Shown here: piece after piece, positions 1 through 8,857 of the stretch
How positions within the stretch are numbered: position 1 is the first letter of the stretch
Layout: each line of letters starts with the position of its first letter
From: Flavobacterium sp. Root186
GTDB taxonomy: Bacteria; Bacteroidota; Bacteroidia; Flavobacteriales; Flavobacteriaceae
NCBI RefSeq assembly: GCF_001428525.1
Contig: NZ_LMHW01000012.1
Location: forward strand, 114-64,113
Direction of reading: 5' to 3'
Length of the DNA stretch: 64,000 nt
The notes under the pieces: model-generated
Seen by the model: only the letters and a program-made list of their open reading frames with translations
Databases searched by the model: none
Told to the model about the DNA's origin: nothing
Translations under genes and position numbers: made by a program

Positions 1-1
1 A

Positions 2-367
2 GGATATTTAGTTCTAAATCCAGATGGAAGTTTAACATTAGGTGCTAATGCTCCGGCAGGTACTTATCAGTTAACTTACACGATTTGTGAGAAACTAAAC
101 CCATCAAACTGCAGTTCCAACACAGTAAGTGTAACAGTAGGGGCACCGACACCAACACCAATAATTGATGCAGTAACTGAAACTACAGCAGCTATTAACG
201 GAAGTATAGGAGGAAAAACAGCGCCATTAACAGCAAACGATACCTTAAACGGAAACCCAGCTGTGATCGGCAGTTCATCTGGACAGGTAACATTAACAGC
301 AATCAGCGTTCCAACAGGATTAACATTAAATGCAGACGGAACAGTAACGCCGGAATCTACGATGTAG
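2..367 (+). pseudogene. 5' fragment of the giant repeat adhesin, ends at a frameshift
   Basis: The second reading frame is open from the window edge and encodes about one and a half copies of the beta-sandwich repeat seen downstream, including LNPDGSLTLGANAPAGTYQ and a CEKLNPSNCSS cysteine-pair segment. It stops at TAG 365-367. From base 349 the homologous protein continues in the first frame (AGIYDVEYRICEITNPTNC). The switch falls exactly where the other repeats carry a short LGANAP-like linker, so about 19 bases seem to be missing relative to its sister copies. This fragment and the next entry were therefore one gene. A real mutation or an assembly collapse inside a repetitive gene are both possible; I lean to the latter because both halves keep coding quality. 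Confidence 0.7.
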
Positions 368-426
368 AATACCGTATCTGCGAGATTACTAATCCAACAA
401 ACTGTGATGCAGTAATCTCAAAAGTT

Positions 427-2400
427 GTGGTAATTAACGGAGCACTATTACAAGCGATTGATGATCTAGTGGGTTCAGTAGTTGGAGTAAATCATCCTCA
501 AACCATTATTAATGTTTTTGATAATGATACTAACAACGGATTACCAGTTGTCACAAATGATATGAATCTTTCAATTGTAATTCCAGATCCAACAGGATTC
601 TTAACATTGAACCCTGACGGAACAGTTACTTTGGGAGCAAATGCACCAAGAGGAACATATGAGTTGGCTTATCAGATTTGTGAAAAGTTGAACCCAACAA
701 ATTGTAGTTCAGCTTCGATTAAAGTAACAGTTGATGAACCAACAATGACAGTAACAGCAAGCAGTTATTGTTCTAATAATGTTCCTTATGTAACATACAA
801 TGTTGTAGCAGATAATTTCACACCTACAAATTTGTTAACAATCCAATGGGTTGATAGTGCAAACAATGTAGTGGCGACTCAAACAAACTTGCCATTAAGT
901 GGAAATATTTTATGGCCGGGTGCAGTAATTGATGTCAGCGGAAATGGAGTAGACTGGCCAGGATGGATAAATACAAACGGTCAATGGACAGAAGGAGCGG
1001 ATGGATTTGAGAAAACAAGACCAGCGGTTACAATGGTATTCTCATTAAACCCAACAGTTAGTGTGTTGGTAAATTATCCAATAGCTACAGGAGATTGTAA
1101 TGCAAGACCAACTTTTGCTATCCAAGCAAATAATGATTCGGCAGGACCAATTGACATTACTAAAGGAACGGGTTCAGGTATAAATGTATTTAACAATGAT
1201 ACACATAACGAATCAGCAGTTATTCCAGCGAACGTAACTTTAAGTACAGTTACTCCAAATGCTAATTTAACTTTAAATGCAGATGGTACAGTTGATATTA
1301 AACCTGGAACACCAACAGGAACTTATCAATTGACTTATCAAATATGCGATGCTTTAAGTTCATCTAATTGCAGTCAGGCAGTTGTAACGGTTGAAGTCTT
1401 GAATACAGTTATTCCAGTTACACCAACAAAACCAATTGTAGCTAACAATGACGGAGTAATATCGGTTGATGGAATTAATGGTTCTCTTGAATTCATAAAT
1501 GTTTTAGATAATGATTTATTAGACGGATTGGCAGTTAATCCTGCAGACGTTACTATTACAAACACATCTGGAGATAACAATTTTGAATTTAATGCAGATG
1601 GAACCGTAAATGTAAAACCAAATACACCAGGCAGAACATATCAAATTACATATCAAATTTGTGAAAAAGCAGCAACGACTACAAATTGTGCTACAGCAAC
1701 ATTGACAGTTTTTGTTGAAGTTCCGGGAATTGCAATTGTTAAAACAGCAGTCTTCAATGATGATAATGATAACAAAATTGCAAATGCAGGCGAAACAATT
1801 ACATACAAATTCGAAGTAACAAACACAGGAAATGTGCCGTTAACAGGAATTACAGTTACAGATCCGCTGCCGGGAGTAATCGTTTCAGGACAGGTTATCA
1901 GTTTAGCAGTTGGCGAATCAAACGATACAAACTTTACAGCAGTTTATAAAATAACACAAACTGATATTAATAACGGAAAAGTTACAAATCAGGCAAGTGT
2001 TAAAGGAAGCAGTGGAAAAGGAGTAGTAGTTGAAGATATCTCAGATGATACAGGTATCAACGGAGACAAACCTACTGTGATAACATTAAATGGTTGTGAA
2101 ATTGATGTTAAGAAAGGTTTCTCTCCAAATGGAGATGGTAAAAATGAGCGATTCTACATTCAGGGAATAGAATGCTATCCAGACAATACAGTAGAAATCT
2201 ACAACCGTTGGGGAGTATTAGTTTTCGAAAAATCTGGATATAACAATGAAGACAGAGTATTTAAAGGATATTCAGAAGGGCGTACAACTATGAAACAATC
2301 AGAAGGATTGCCAGTAGGAACCTATTTCTATATTCTAAAATATAAAGACAGCGGTTCAAACCCTCACGAAAAATCAGGTTATTTATATATCAATAAATAA
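427..2400 (+). CDS. Giant repeat adhesin, C-terminal part with type B T9SS sorting domain (gliding motility-associated C-terminal domain)
   Basis: The protein is homologous from base 349, but the first available start in this frame is GTG 427, which I do not believe is the true start. It carries three copies of a roughly 115-residue Ig/cadherin-like repeat with the signature LNxDGTVxxxxxxPxGTYxLxYQIC, an unrelated tryptophan-rich insert (about residues 106-217), a DUF11-like domain (about 434-545) and a CHU_C-type C-terminal domain (about 556-657) with FSPNGDGKNE and YNRWGVLVFE. CHU_C domains direct export by the T9SS and surface attachment with help from a SprF-like protein, and one lies directly downstream. 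Expected location is the cell surface, as an adhesin. The ligand is unknown. Confidence 0.85.
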   Translation: MVINGALLQAIDDLVGSVVGVNHPQTIINVFDNDTNNGLPVVTNDMNLSIVIPDPTGFLTLNPDGTVTLGANAPRGTYELAYQICEKLNPTNCSSASIKVTVDEPTMTVTASSYCSNNVPYVTYNVVADNFTPTNLLTIQWVDSANNVVATQTNLPLSGNILWPGAVIDVSGNGVDWPGWINTNGQWTEGADGFEKTRPAVTMVFSLNPTVSVLVNYPIATGDCNARPTFAIQANNDSAGPIDITKGTGSGINVFNNDTHNESAVIPANVTLSTVTPNANLTLNADGTVDIKPGTPTGTYQLTYQICDALSSSNCSQAVVTVEVLNTVIPVTPTKPIVANNDGVISVDGINGSLEFINVLDNDLLDGLAVNPADVTITNTSGDNNFEFNADGTVNVKPNTPGRTYQITYQICEKAATTTNCATATLTVFVEVPGIAIVKTAVFNDDNDNKIANAGETITYKFEVTNTGNVPLTGITVTDPLPGVIVSGQVISLAVGESNDTNFTAVYKITQTDINNGKVTNQASVKGSSGKGVVVEDISDDTGINGDKPTVITLNGCEIDVKKGFSPNGDGKNERFYIQGIECYPDNTVEIYNRWGVLVFEKSGYNNEDRVFKGYSEGRTTMKQSEGLPVGTYFYILKYKDSGSNPHEKSGYLYINK

Positions 2401-2407
2401 AAATTAC

Positions 2408-2437
2408 AAACGGCTTAGTACAAGCTAAGCCGTTTTT
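2408..2437 (+). terminator. Hairpin terminator between the adhesin and the sprF-like gene
   Basis: An 11-bp perfect stem (AAACGGCTTAG / CTAAGCCGTTT) with a 6-base loop is followed by five T. It lies in the 50-base gap between the adhesin and the PorP/SprF gene, so it may end most transcripts and let only some reach the downstream pair. Confidence 0.75.
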
Positions 2438-2450
2438 AAAACTCTTATAA

Positions 2451-3362
2451 ATGAAAAAATTAGGCTTAATTTTCATGTTTTTTACAATTGTGTGTTCTGC
2501 TCAGCAAGACTCTCAATTCACACAATATATGTATAATACAATCGAAATCAATCCGGCATATGCAGGTTCGCGCGGCGTATTAAGTGCTTTCGGTTTATAT
2601 CGTACACAATGGGTTGGACTTGACGGAGCGCCGGTAACAAGTACTTTTTCAGTAAATACACCTTTGGATAATAGTAAATTAGGATTAGGAGTTTCGTTGG
2701 TAAATGATAAAATTGGACCAACGACTGAAAACACACTATCGGCAGATTTGTCTTATAGTGTTCCAACTTCAGAGTCATTTCAACTTTCATTTGGTATCAA
2801 AGCCACAGCCAATCTTTTTAATCTTGATGCAAGTAAATTAAGCTATGAAGATCAAAATGATGAAATGTTTCAGGATTTAAGAAACAAGTTTACGCCAAAT
2901 ATTGGAGCCGGAATTTACTGGCATTCAGATCGTGCTTATTTAGGATTATCAGTTCCAAATTTTATCGAAACAAACAGATACGATGATAACGATGTTGCCA
3001 TCTTCAAAGAAAAAATAAACTACTATTTCATGGCAGGTTATGTTTTCAATTTAGATCGTTTAGAATATATAAAATTCAAACCGGCATTGTTAACAAAAAT
3101 GGTTGAAGGAGCACCTTTGCAGGTAGACCTTTCAGGAAATTTTATGTTTAATGACAAATTTGTTGTGGGACTTGCTTACCGTTGGAGCGCTTCTGTAAGT
3201 GCGATGGCAGGTTTTCAGGTTACAAAAGGAATGTATATAGGATACGGTTATGATCATGAAACCACACGTTTACAAAAATACAATTCGGGATCACATGAAA
3301 TTTTCCTTCGTTTTGACTTCTTTAATAATTACAGCAAACTTACTTCACCAAGATTCTTTTAA
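2451..3362 (+). CDS. PorP/SprF family type IX secretion system membrane protein
   Basis: A 303-residue outer-membrane protein with a signal peptide (about 1-18, ending CSAQQ) and the family hallmark QFTQYMYNTIEINPAYAGSRG near the N-terminus. The rest has the alternating pattern of a beta-barrel, as expected for PorP/SprF. In F. johnsoniae, SprF is needed to display the adhesin SprB. Copies next to adhesins with type B sorting domains are thought to serve that neighbour. Here the gene sits 50 bases after such an adhesin and 9 bases before an OmpA-family partner, so it is probably the dedicated anchor or export helper of the upstream protein. It is not assigned the name sprF because the cargo is not SprB as far as can be seen. 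Confidence 0.88.
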   Translation: MKKLGLIFMFFTIVCSAQQDSQFTQYMYNTIEINPAYAGSRGVLSAFGLYRTQWVGLDGAPVTSTFSVNTPLDNSKLGLGVSLVNDKIGPTTENTLSADLSYSVPTSESFQLSFGIKATANLFNLDASKLSYEDQNDEMFQDLRNKFTPNIGAGIYWHSDRAYLGLSVPNFIETNRYDDNDVAIFKEKINYYFMAGYVFNLDRLEYIKFKPALLTKMVEGAPLQVDLSGNFMFNDKFVVGLAYRWSASVSAMAGFQVTKGMYIGYGYDHETTRLQKYNSGSHEIFLRFDFFNNYSKLTSPRFF

Positions 3363-3371
3363 TATTTAAAT

Positions 3372-5375
3372 ATGAAGATGAAAAATTTAATTTATTCCTT
3401 TTTATTCTTTTGCTATTTCTTCAATGCAAATGCGCAAACTGCCGGTATAAAAAATGCAGATCAAAAATATGATAGTTACGCTTACGCAGATGCTATAAAA
3501 GCGTATGAAAGCTTAGTAAAAAAAGGAGTTAAAGAAGAAAGAATATTTCAAAGACTTGGTAATTCCTACTATTTCATAGGAGAATTAGAAGAAGCTTTAA
3601 ATTACTATCAGGAACTATTTAATTTAAATGAAAATCAGGAAGCGGAGTATTTGTACAAATATGCCCAATGCTTAAAATCAATCGGGAGTTATCGTAAAGC
3701 AGATGAAGTTTTAGAAAAATTCAGCCAAAAAGCATCTTCAGATAAAAGAGCGATTTTGTTTTTAAAGAACAGAAGTTATCTGGAAGATATCAAAGCAAAT
3801 TCAGGACGATTTGATATTGCTGACGCTGGAGTTAATTCAAAAGATTCAGATTACGGAAGTACAATTTTAGACAATAAATTAGTATTTACTTCTGCAAGAG
3901 ATACAGGTGCGATCATCAAAAAGAATTTTAAATGGACAAATAAAGCCATTTCGACATTATATACTGTTGAATTAAATGCTGACGGAAGCATCGAAAAACC
4001 AGTATTATTTCACAAAAAGAATTTAAAAGTAAACTTCAACCAATCGACTCCGGTTTTTACAAAAGACGGACGAACTATGTATTTTACCAGAAACAATTCT
4101 GTAAACGGTAAAAGAAGACAAAACGAAAAGAACATTACACTATTAAAACTTTATAAAGCAGTTTTAATTGATAACGAATGGAAAGAAGTTCAGGAACTTC
4201 CTTTCAATAGCGACGAATACAGTGTAGCACATCCAGCTTTAAGTGCCGATGAAAAAACATTATATTTTGCATCAGATATGCCGGGAACATTTGGCCTTTC
4301 TGATATATTCAAAGTAAGTATAGCGGCCGATGGAACATTTGGCACACCACAAAATTTAGGCCCTGAAATTAATACAGAAGGAAGAGAAACTTTTCCATTT
4401 ATTTCAGATGAAAACGAACTTTATTTTGCCAGCGACGGAAGACCAGGTTTGGGCGGACTTGATATTTATGTTTCAAGAATAACTAAAGAAGGTACTTTTG
4501 ATGATGTACTAAATGTTGGAGAACCAGTAAACAGTAAACAAGACGATTTTGCTTTTATAATTGATAGTAAAAACAGAAATGGTTTTTTCTCTTCAAATAG
4601 AGTAAATGGCCACGGACTTGATGATATTTACCGTTTTACAGAAAACCGCAGATTAATCTGCGAGCAGCAATTATCAGGAACAGTTACAGATCAGGAAACA
4701 AACGAACCACTTTCAAATGTTAATTTGATTCTATTTGATGAAGCTGGTAAAACTGCTGTTGAAACAAAATCAGACGCAAACGGAAATTATGTTTTTGCAG
4801 ATGTAAGATGCGGAAAAAAATATTTTATCAAAACATCAAAAGAAGATTATTTGTTTAAAGAAGTTTCTATAACGTTAAAAAAAGCTACAGGTTCAGTTTC
4901 TCTGCCAATCGCTTTAGAAAAGAAACCAAAACCAATTGTAACGGCAATGCCAATTATAATAAAAGGAAACGCTATCAAACCAGTTAAAGTTAACATTACA
5001 ATAGGAACCGATTTGGTAAAACTTTTAAACATCCCGATGAACTTTTTCGATTTAGGTAAAGCAACAATTAAAAAAGAATCTGAGCCTAAACTGCAAAAAA
5101 TTGTCGATATGTTAAAACAATATCCAACCATAAAAATAGATATTCGTTCACATACAGACAGTCGTTCATCATCAGAAAGCAATCAGACTTTATCAGATAA
5201 AAGAGCACAGTCTTCTAAAAGCTGGCTCGAGCAAAGAGGAATTGATCCAAGCCGCTTAACAGCAAAAGGATACGGAGAAACACAATTGGTAAATAATTGT
5301 GCCGATGGTGTAAAATGTACCGAAAAAGAACATCAGCAAAACAGACGAAGTGAATTTATAATTACAAGTATGTAA
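3372..5375 (+). CDS. OmpA family protein with TPR, PD40 propeller and carboxypeptidase-regulatory-like domains
   Basis: 667 residues: signal peptide about 1-22; TPR-like helices about 25-125 (YAQCLKSIGSYRKADEVLEK); a WD40-like/PD40 propeller about 150-425 with repeated LYFASD and GLGGLDIY motifs; a CnaB/CarboxypepD_reg-like domain about 435-515; and an OmpA peptidoglycan-binding domain about 545-667 (IRSHTDSR, DKRAQSSKSWL, NRRSEF). This architecture resembles SprE/PorW- and PorE-like T9SS proteins and is the usual third gene of adhesin/sprF-like loci. A periplasmic or outer-membrane role is expected, tethering the export module to peptidoglycan. The gene starts 9 bases after its neighbour, so the two are co-transcribed. 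Confidence 0.85.
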   Translation: MKMKNLIYSFLFFCYFFNANAQTAGIKNADQKYDSYAYADAIKAYESLVKKGVKEERIFQRLGNSYYFIGELEEALNYYQELFNLNENQEAEYLYKYAQCLKSIGSYRKADEVLEKFSQKASSDKRAILFLKNRSYLEDIKANSGRFDIADAGVNSKDSDYGSTILDNKLVFTSARDTGAIIKKNFKWTNKAISTLYTVELNADGSIEKPVLFHKKNLKVNFNQSTPVFTKDGRTMYFTRNNSVNGKRRQNEKNITLLKLYKAVLIDNEWKEVQELPFNSDEYSVAHPALSADEKTLYFASDMPGTFGLSDIFKVSIAADGTFGTPQNLGPEINTEGRETFPFISDENELYFASDGRPGLGGLDIYVSRITKEGTFDDVLNVGEPVNSKQDDFAFIIDSKNRNGFFSSNRVNGHGLDDIYRFTENRRLICEQQLSGTVTDQETNEPLSNVNLILFDEAGKTAVETKSDANGNYVFADVRCGKKYFIKTSKEDYLFKEVSITLKKATGSVSLPIALEKKPKPIVTAMPIIIKGNAIKPVKVNITIGTDLVKLLNIPMNFFDLGKATIKKESEPKLQKIVDMLKQYPTIKIDIRSHTDSRSSSESNQTLSDKRAQSSKSWLEQRGIDPSRLTAKGYGETQLVNNCADGVKCTEKEHQQNRRSEFIITSM

Positions 5376-5388
5376 TTTTAGAATAAAA

Positions 5389-5423
5389 AAAAAGCCCTTT
5401 TCTAATCCAGAAAAGGGCTTTTT
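5389..5423 (+). terminator. Strong rho-independent terminator after the OmpA gene
   Basis: A perfect 15-bp stem (AAAAAGCCCTTTTCT / AGAAAAGGGCTTTTT) with loop AATCC, 13 bases after the OmpA-family stop codon. The right arm ends in the T-run. Confidence 0.9.
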
Positions 5424-5492
5424 ATTTTTATGTTGATTACAACATATATGTAGTGTTCATAATTTTTATTTAATCCCTATGGAATATTTCAA

Positions 5493-5626
5493 TGGGATTT
5501 TCTTTTTCTACCGATATAACTCCTAACGGAGTATTCCATACAAATCACAACATTTGATTTTACCAATCTTTAATTTTCACGAAACAATCCGTTAGGAATG
5601 ACTGGTCGGTAAAAAAAAATATCCCA
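5493..5626. repeat. Imperfect palindromic element, REP/MITE-like
   Basis: Three arm segments match in mirror order: TGGGAT 5493-5498 with ATCCCA 5621-5626, TACCGA 5509-5514 with TCGGTA 5606-5611, and TCCTAACGGA 5521-5530 with TCCGTTAGGA 5588-5597. T-rich bases on the left face A-rich bases on the right. The pairing order suggests a folded element of about 134 bases. It resembles the non-coding palindromic repeats scattered between flavobacterial genes, but no second copy was seen in this window. Confidence 0.55.
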
Positions 5627-5633
5627 CATGCAT

Positions 5634-5666
5634 TTTGTCTCGTAGAGACATTTGTTCGTCGACAAA
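5634..5666. repeat. Nested hairpin beside the palindromic element
   Basis: GTCTC-GTA-GAGAC (5637-5649) forms a tight hairpin inside a wider TTTGTC (5634-5639) / GACAAA (5661-5666) pair. It lies 8 bases beyond the longer palindrome and may be part of the same element. Confidence 0.45.
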
Positions 5667-5846
5667 AATAGGAATATATAATGAAATTCATATTTTATAA
5701 CCAACACGTCAAAACGTTAAAAAATCTATTTTTATACAAAAAAACTTTGTAAATCTTTTCTTTCTTTGATGTATAATTTCGAAAACTCTAAATTTAATGT
5801 ATTTTGTTTAAAATGAGCAAGTTGTGTTTTTAAAAAATCGATTTCG

Positions 5847-5879
5847 TTGCGCATCGTATTTGTTTTTATTTTAACTTTA
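5847..5879 (+). promoter_or_regulatory. Candidate promoter of the CBS gene
   Basis: TTG (5847-5849), 22-base spacer, then TAACTTTA (5872-5879), seven of eight to the Bacteroidota -7 consensus. It lies 21 bases before the start codon. Confidence 0.3.
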
Positions 5880-5900
5880 TAAATCTAAAATTTTTCAGAT

Positions 5901-6326
5901 ATGACTGTACATCAAATACTTAATGCAAAAGGAAGGAATGTTTATTCCGTACGTTCAACAACTACCGTTTTTGAAGCCTTAAAAGTAATGGGCGATAAAA
6001 ATATAGGTGCCATTCTGGTTATTGACGGAAACGATTTAAAAGGAATTTTGTCTGAGAGGGATTATGCTCGAAAAATTGTTTTAAAAGACAAATCTTCAAA
6101 AGAAACTTTTGTACATGAAATTATGGAAAGCAATGTTTTCTCAGTATTGCTTTCAAATAATATTGAAGACTGCATGGAACTCATGAGTTCAAAAAGAATC
6201 AGACATCTTCCTGTTTTAGAAGATGGAACAGTAGTGGGAATTATTTCAATCAGCGATGTTGTTAAGGCAATTATCGAAATTCAAAAAGACACTATTAACC
6301 ACTTAAACTCTTATATATCACAGTAA
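5901..6326 (+). CDS. Small protein with two CBS domains
   Basis: 141 residues made up almost entirely of a CBS pair (about 8-60 and 75-130), with the typical GAILVIDGNDLKGILSERDY and RHLPVLEDGTVVGIISISDV strands. CBS pairs bind adenine nucleotides such as AMP, ATP or SAM and act as energy sensors or regulators. No catalytic or membrane part is attached, so this is a stand-alone sensor of unknown partner. It is a single-gene unit, with its own terminator at 6352-6383 and a separate promoter for the next gene. Confidence 0.9.
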   Translation: MTVHQILNAKGRNVYSVRSTTTVFEALKVMGDKNIGAILVIDGNDLKGILSERDYARKIVLKDKSSKETFVHEIMESNVFSVLLSNNIEDCMELMSSKRIRHLPVLEDGTVVGIISISDVVKAIIEIQKDTINHLNSYISQ

Positions 6327-6351
6327 ATACGCTTATTAAAATACTTTTTTC

Positions 6352-6383
6352 AATAGTCCGAAACAGCTCGGACTATTTTTTTT
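6352..6383 (+). terminator. Terminator after the CBS gene
   Basis: A 10-bp stem (AATAGTCCGA / TCGGACTATT) with a 6-base loop, followed by a run of T, 26 bases after the stop codon. Confidence 0.85.
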
Positions 6384-6450
6384 GACTTTCCAATTTTTAT
6401 ATTTTAACAAAAGAAAGCACCAAAACGCCCCATTTTAAAAGTAAGACTTA

Positions 6451-6458
6451 TATCTTTG
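6451..6458 (+). promoter_or_regulatory. -7 promoter element of maeB
   Basis: TATCTTTG matches TAnnTTTG and lies 25 bases before the maeB start. No clear TTG -33 box is present. Confidence 0.4.
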
Positions 6459-6483
6459 TAAGCTAGAATAAAAGCTAAAAATA

Positions 6484-8775
6484 ATGAACAAAGAGAGTAA
6501 AAAAAGAGAGGCGTTACTGTATCACTCAGAGCCAACTCCAGGAAAAATTCAGGTAGTTCCAACAAAAAAATATGCAACCCAAAGAGATTTATCGCTGGCT
6601 TATTCGCCAGGTGTTGCAGAGCCATGTTTAGCAATTGCAGAAAACATTGAAGATGTTTACAAATACACAGCAAAAGGAAATTTAGTAGCTGTAATCTCAA
6701 ATGGTACAGCTGTTTTAGGTCTTGGAGACATAGGCCCTGAAGCAGGGAAACCTGTAATGGAAGGAAAAGGTTTATTATTTAAAATATTCTCTGACATTGA
6801 CGTTTTTGATATCGAAGTTGGTACAAAAGACGTTGAAGAATTTATTCAGACTGTAAAAAATATTGCTCCAACTTTTGGAGGTATTAATCTTGAAGATATC
6901 AAAGCACCGGAATCTTTTGAAATCGAAAGAAGATTAATAGAAGAATTAGATATTCCGGTAATGCATGATGACCAGCACGGAACTGCAATTATTTCTTCTG
7001 CAGCATTAATCAATGCACTTGAATTAGCAGGTAAAAAAGCCGAAGATGTAAAAGTAGTAGTTTCTGGAGCAGGATCTGCAGCAATTGCATGTACAGATTT
7101 ATACGTATTATTAGGTGTAAAAGTGGAGAACGTTTTAATGTATAACAGTAAAGGACTTTTAACAAAAGACAATCCTTCACTTTCAGAATTACAATTAAAA
7201 TATGCAATCGACGGTCCAAAAATTGAATTAGCAGAAGCTGTAAAAGGAGCTGATGTTTTCATCGGATTATCGTCTGGAGATATTCTTTCGCCAGAAATGT
7301 TATTGACCATGAAAGAGAACCCGATTGTTTTTGCAATGGCAAATCCAAATCCAGAAATCGATTATAACTTAGCTGTAGAAACTCGTAAAGACGTTATTAT
7401 GGCTACAGGCCGTTCAGATTTTCCTAATCAGGTAAATAACGTTTTAGGATTCCCTTACATTTTTAGAGGAGCATTAGACGTACGTGCTACAAAAATTAAT
7501 GAAGCTATGAAAATGGCCGCTGTGAAAGCATTGGCTATTTTAGCAAAAGAACCAGTTCCAGAACAGGTTAACGTAGCTTACGGAGCAACAAAATTAGGTT
7601 TCGGACAAGAATATATTATCCCTAAACCATTTGATCCTAGATTAATTACAATTGTTGCGCCTGCAGTTGCAAAAGCAGCAATGGAATCTGGAGTAGCAAA
7701 AAATCCTATTACAGACTGGGCTGCTTATGAAGATAAGCTTCGCGAACGTATGGGTAATGATAATAAAATGGTACGTTTAATTACAAACCGTGCTAAATTA
7801 GAGCCTAAACGAGTTGTTTTTGCCGAGGCAGATCAATTAAATGTATTAAAAGCAGCACAAATTGTGCATGAAGACGGAATTGGTATCCCGGTTTTATTAG
7901 GAAACAGAGAAACTATTTTAGAATTAAAAGAGGAATTAGGTTTTGATGCTGAATTAGAAATCATTGATCCTAAAACAAACGAAGAAGAAGAAAGACGTAA
8001 CAGATTTGCAGCTTCATACTGGGAAACAAGAGAACGCAGAGGAGTTTCATTGCTAGATGCTCAAAAGTTCATGCGCGAAAGAAACTATTTTGCAGCCATG
8101 ATGGTAAACGAAGGTGAGGCAGATGCTTTGGTAACAGGCTACTCAAGAAGTTACCCAAGTGTGGTAAAACCAATGCTTCAATTAATTGAAAAAGCACACG
8201 GAGCTTCACTTGTTGCAACAGCAAACATGATGTTAACGTCTCGTGGCCCAATGTTTTTATCAGATACTGCAATAAATATTAATCCATCTTCTGAAGATTT
8301 AGTGAACATTGCATTGATGACTGCTAAAACGGCAAAAATGTTCGGAATTGAACCTGTTATTGCAATGGTTTCGTATTCAAACTTTGGTTCATCAACACAT
8401 CAAAATGCTTCAAAAGTAAGAGATGCTGTGGCGTATTTGCATAAAAATCACCCAGAGATGGTCGTAGATGGTGAAATTCAGGCAGACTTTGCTTTAAATT
8501 CAGAAATGCTTCAGGAAAAATTCCCTTTTTCTAAATTAGCAGGAAAGAAAGTAAATACACTGATATTCCCTAACTTAGAGTCAGCAAATATTACTTATAA
8601 GTTGATGAAAGAGTTGAATAAATCAGCTTCTATTGGACCAATTATGATGGGATTGAATAAACCGGTTCACATTTTTCAATTAGGAGCAAGCGTTGAAGAA
8701 ATGGTAAACATGGCAGCAATCGCTGTTATCGACGCTCAGGAAAAAGAAAGTAAAAAAAATAAATTAGTTCAATAG
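6484..8775 (+). CDS. maeB: NADP-dependent malic enzyme with phosphotransacetylase-like C-terminal domain
   Basis: 763 residues, the usual length of the MaeB fusion. The N-terminal half is the malic enzyme (about 15-430): malate-binding segment with [13 protein letters not shown], metal region MHDDQHGTA (from about residue 160) and the Rossmann loop VSGAGSAA (about 190-200). The C-terminal half (about 435-755) is a PTA_PTB domain ([24 protein letters not shown]). It converts malate and NADP+ to pyruvate, CO2 and NADPH in the cytosol. In family members the PTA-like part is usually regulatory, sensing acetyl-CoA, and not a working transacetylase. It has its own promoter and is followed by the promoter of ruvA. 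Confidence 0.95.
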   Translation: MNKESKKREALLYHSEPTPGKIQVVPTKKYATQRDLSLAYSPGVAEPCLAIAENIEDVYKYTAKGNLVAVISNGTAVLGLGDIGPEAGKPVMEGKGLLFKIFSDIDVFDIEVGTKDVEEFIQTVKNIAPTFGGINLEDIKAPESFEIERRLIEELDIPVMHDDQHGTAIISSAALINALELAGKKAEDVKVVVSGAGSAAIACTDLYVLLGVKVENVLMYNSKGLLTKDNPSLSELQLKYAIDGPKIELAEAVKGADVFIGLSSGDILSPEMLLTMKENPIVFAMANPNPEIDYNLAVETRKDVIMATGRSDFPNQVNNVLGFPYIFRGALDVRATKINEAMKMAAVKALAILAKEPVPEQVNVAYGATKLGFGQEYIIPKPFDPRLITIVAPAVAKAAMESGVAKNPITDWAAYEDKLRERMGNDNKMVRLITNRAKLEPKRVVFAEADQLNVLKAAQIVHEDGIGIPVLLGNRETILELKEELGFDAELEIIDPKTNEEEERRNRFAASYWETRERRGVSLLDAQKFMRERNYFAAMMVNEGEADALVTGYSRSYPSVVKPMLQLIEKAHGASLVATANMMLTSRGPMFLSDTAININPSSEDLVNIALMTAKTAKMFGIEPVIAMVSYSNFGSSTHQNASKVRDAVAYLHKNHPEMVVDGEIQADFALNSEMLQEKFPFSKLAGKKVNTLIFPNLESANITYKLMKELNKSASIGPIMMGLNKPVHIFQLGASVEEMVNMAAIAVIDAQEKESKKNKLVQ

Positions 8776-8804
8776 TAGTAGCATTAAATAAGGATCAAAT
8801 AATA

Positions 8805-8838
8805 TTGTCTTATTTTTATTGCATTTTTATTATATTTG
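8805..8838 (+). promoter_or_regulatory. Promoter of the ruvA-sprA unit
   Basis: TTG (8805-8807), 23-base spacer and a perfect TATATTTG -7 box (8831-8838), 19 bases before the ruvA start. The spacer is at the long end of the accepted range. Confidence 0.5.
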
Positions 8839-8857
8839 ATACTTATTTAATAATACT

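Larger units (their letters stand above)
5376..5900. other. 525-base spacer: terminator, palindromic element and promoter of the CBS gene
   Basis: No believable coding frame was found. From left to right it holds the OmpA terminator (5389-5423), a short AATCCC/GGGATT inverted pair (5472-5499), a long imperfect palindrome (5493-5626), a compact nested hairpin (5634-5666), and an AT-rich stretch ending in a possible promoter for the CBS gene (5847-5879). Confidence 0.7.

Noticed and set aside
5627..5846. Search for a small gene or RNA in the spacer after the palindrome
   Set aside because: Stops in all frames, no tRNA-like fold, and only weak promoter-like words.
5901..6326. CBS protein as a guanylate-pathway (GuaB) fragment
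   Set aside because: The CBS pair is complete with its own start, stop and terminator, and no IMP dehydrogenase barrel remains were found on either side.
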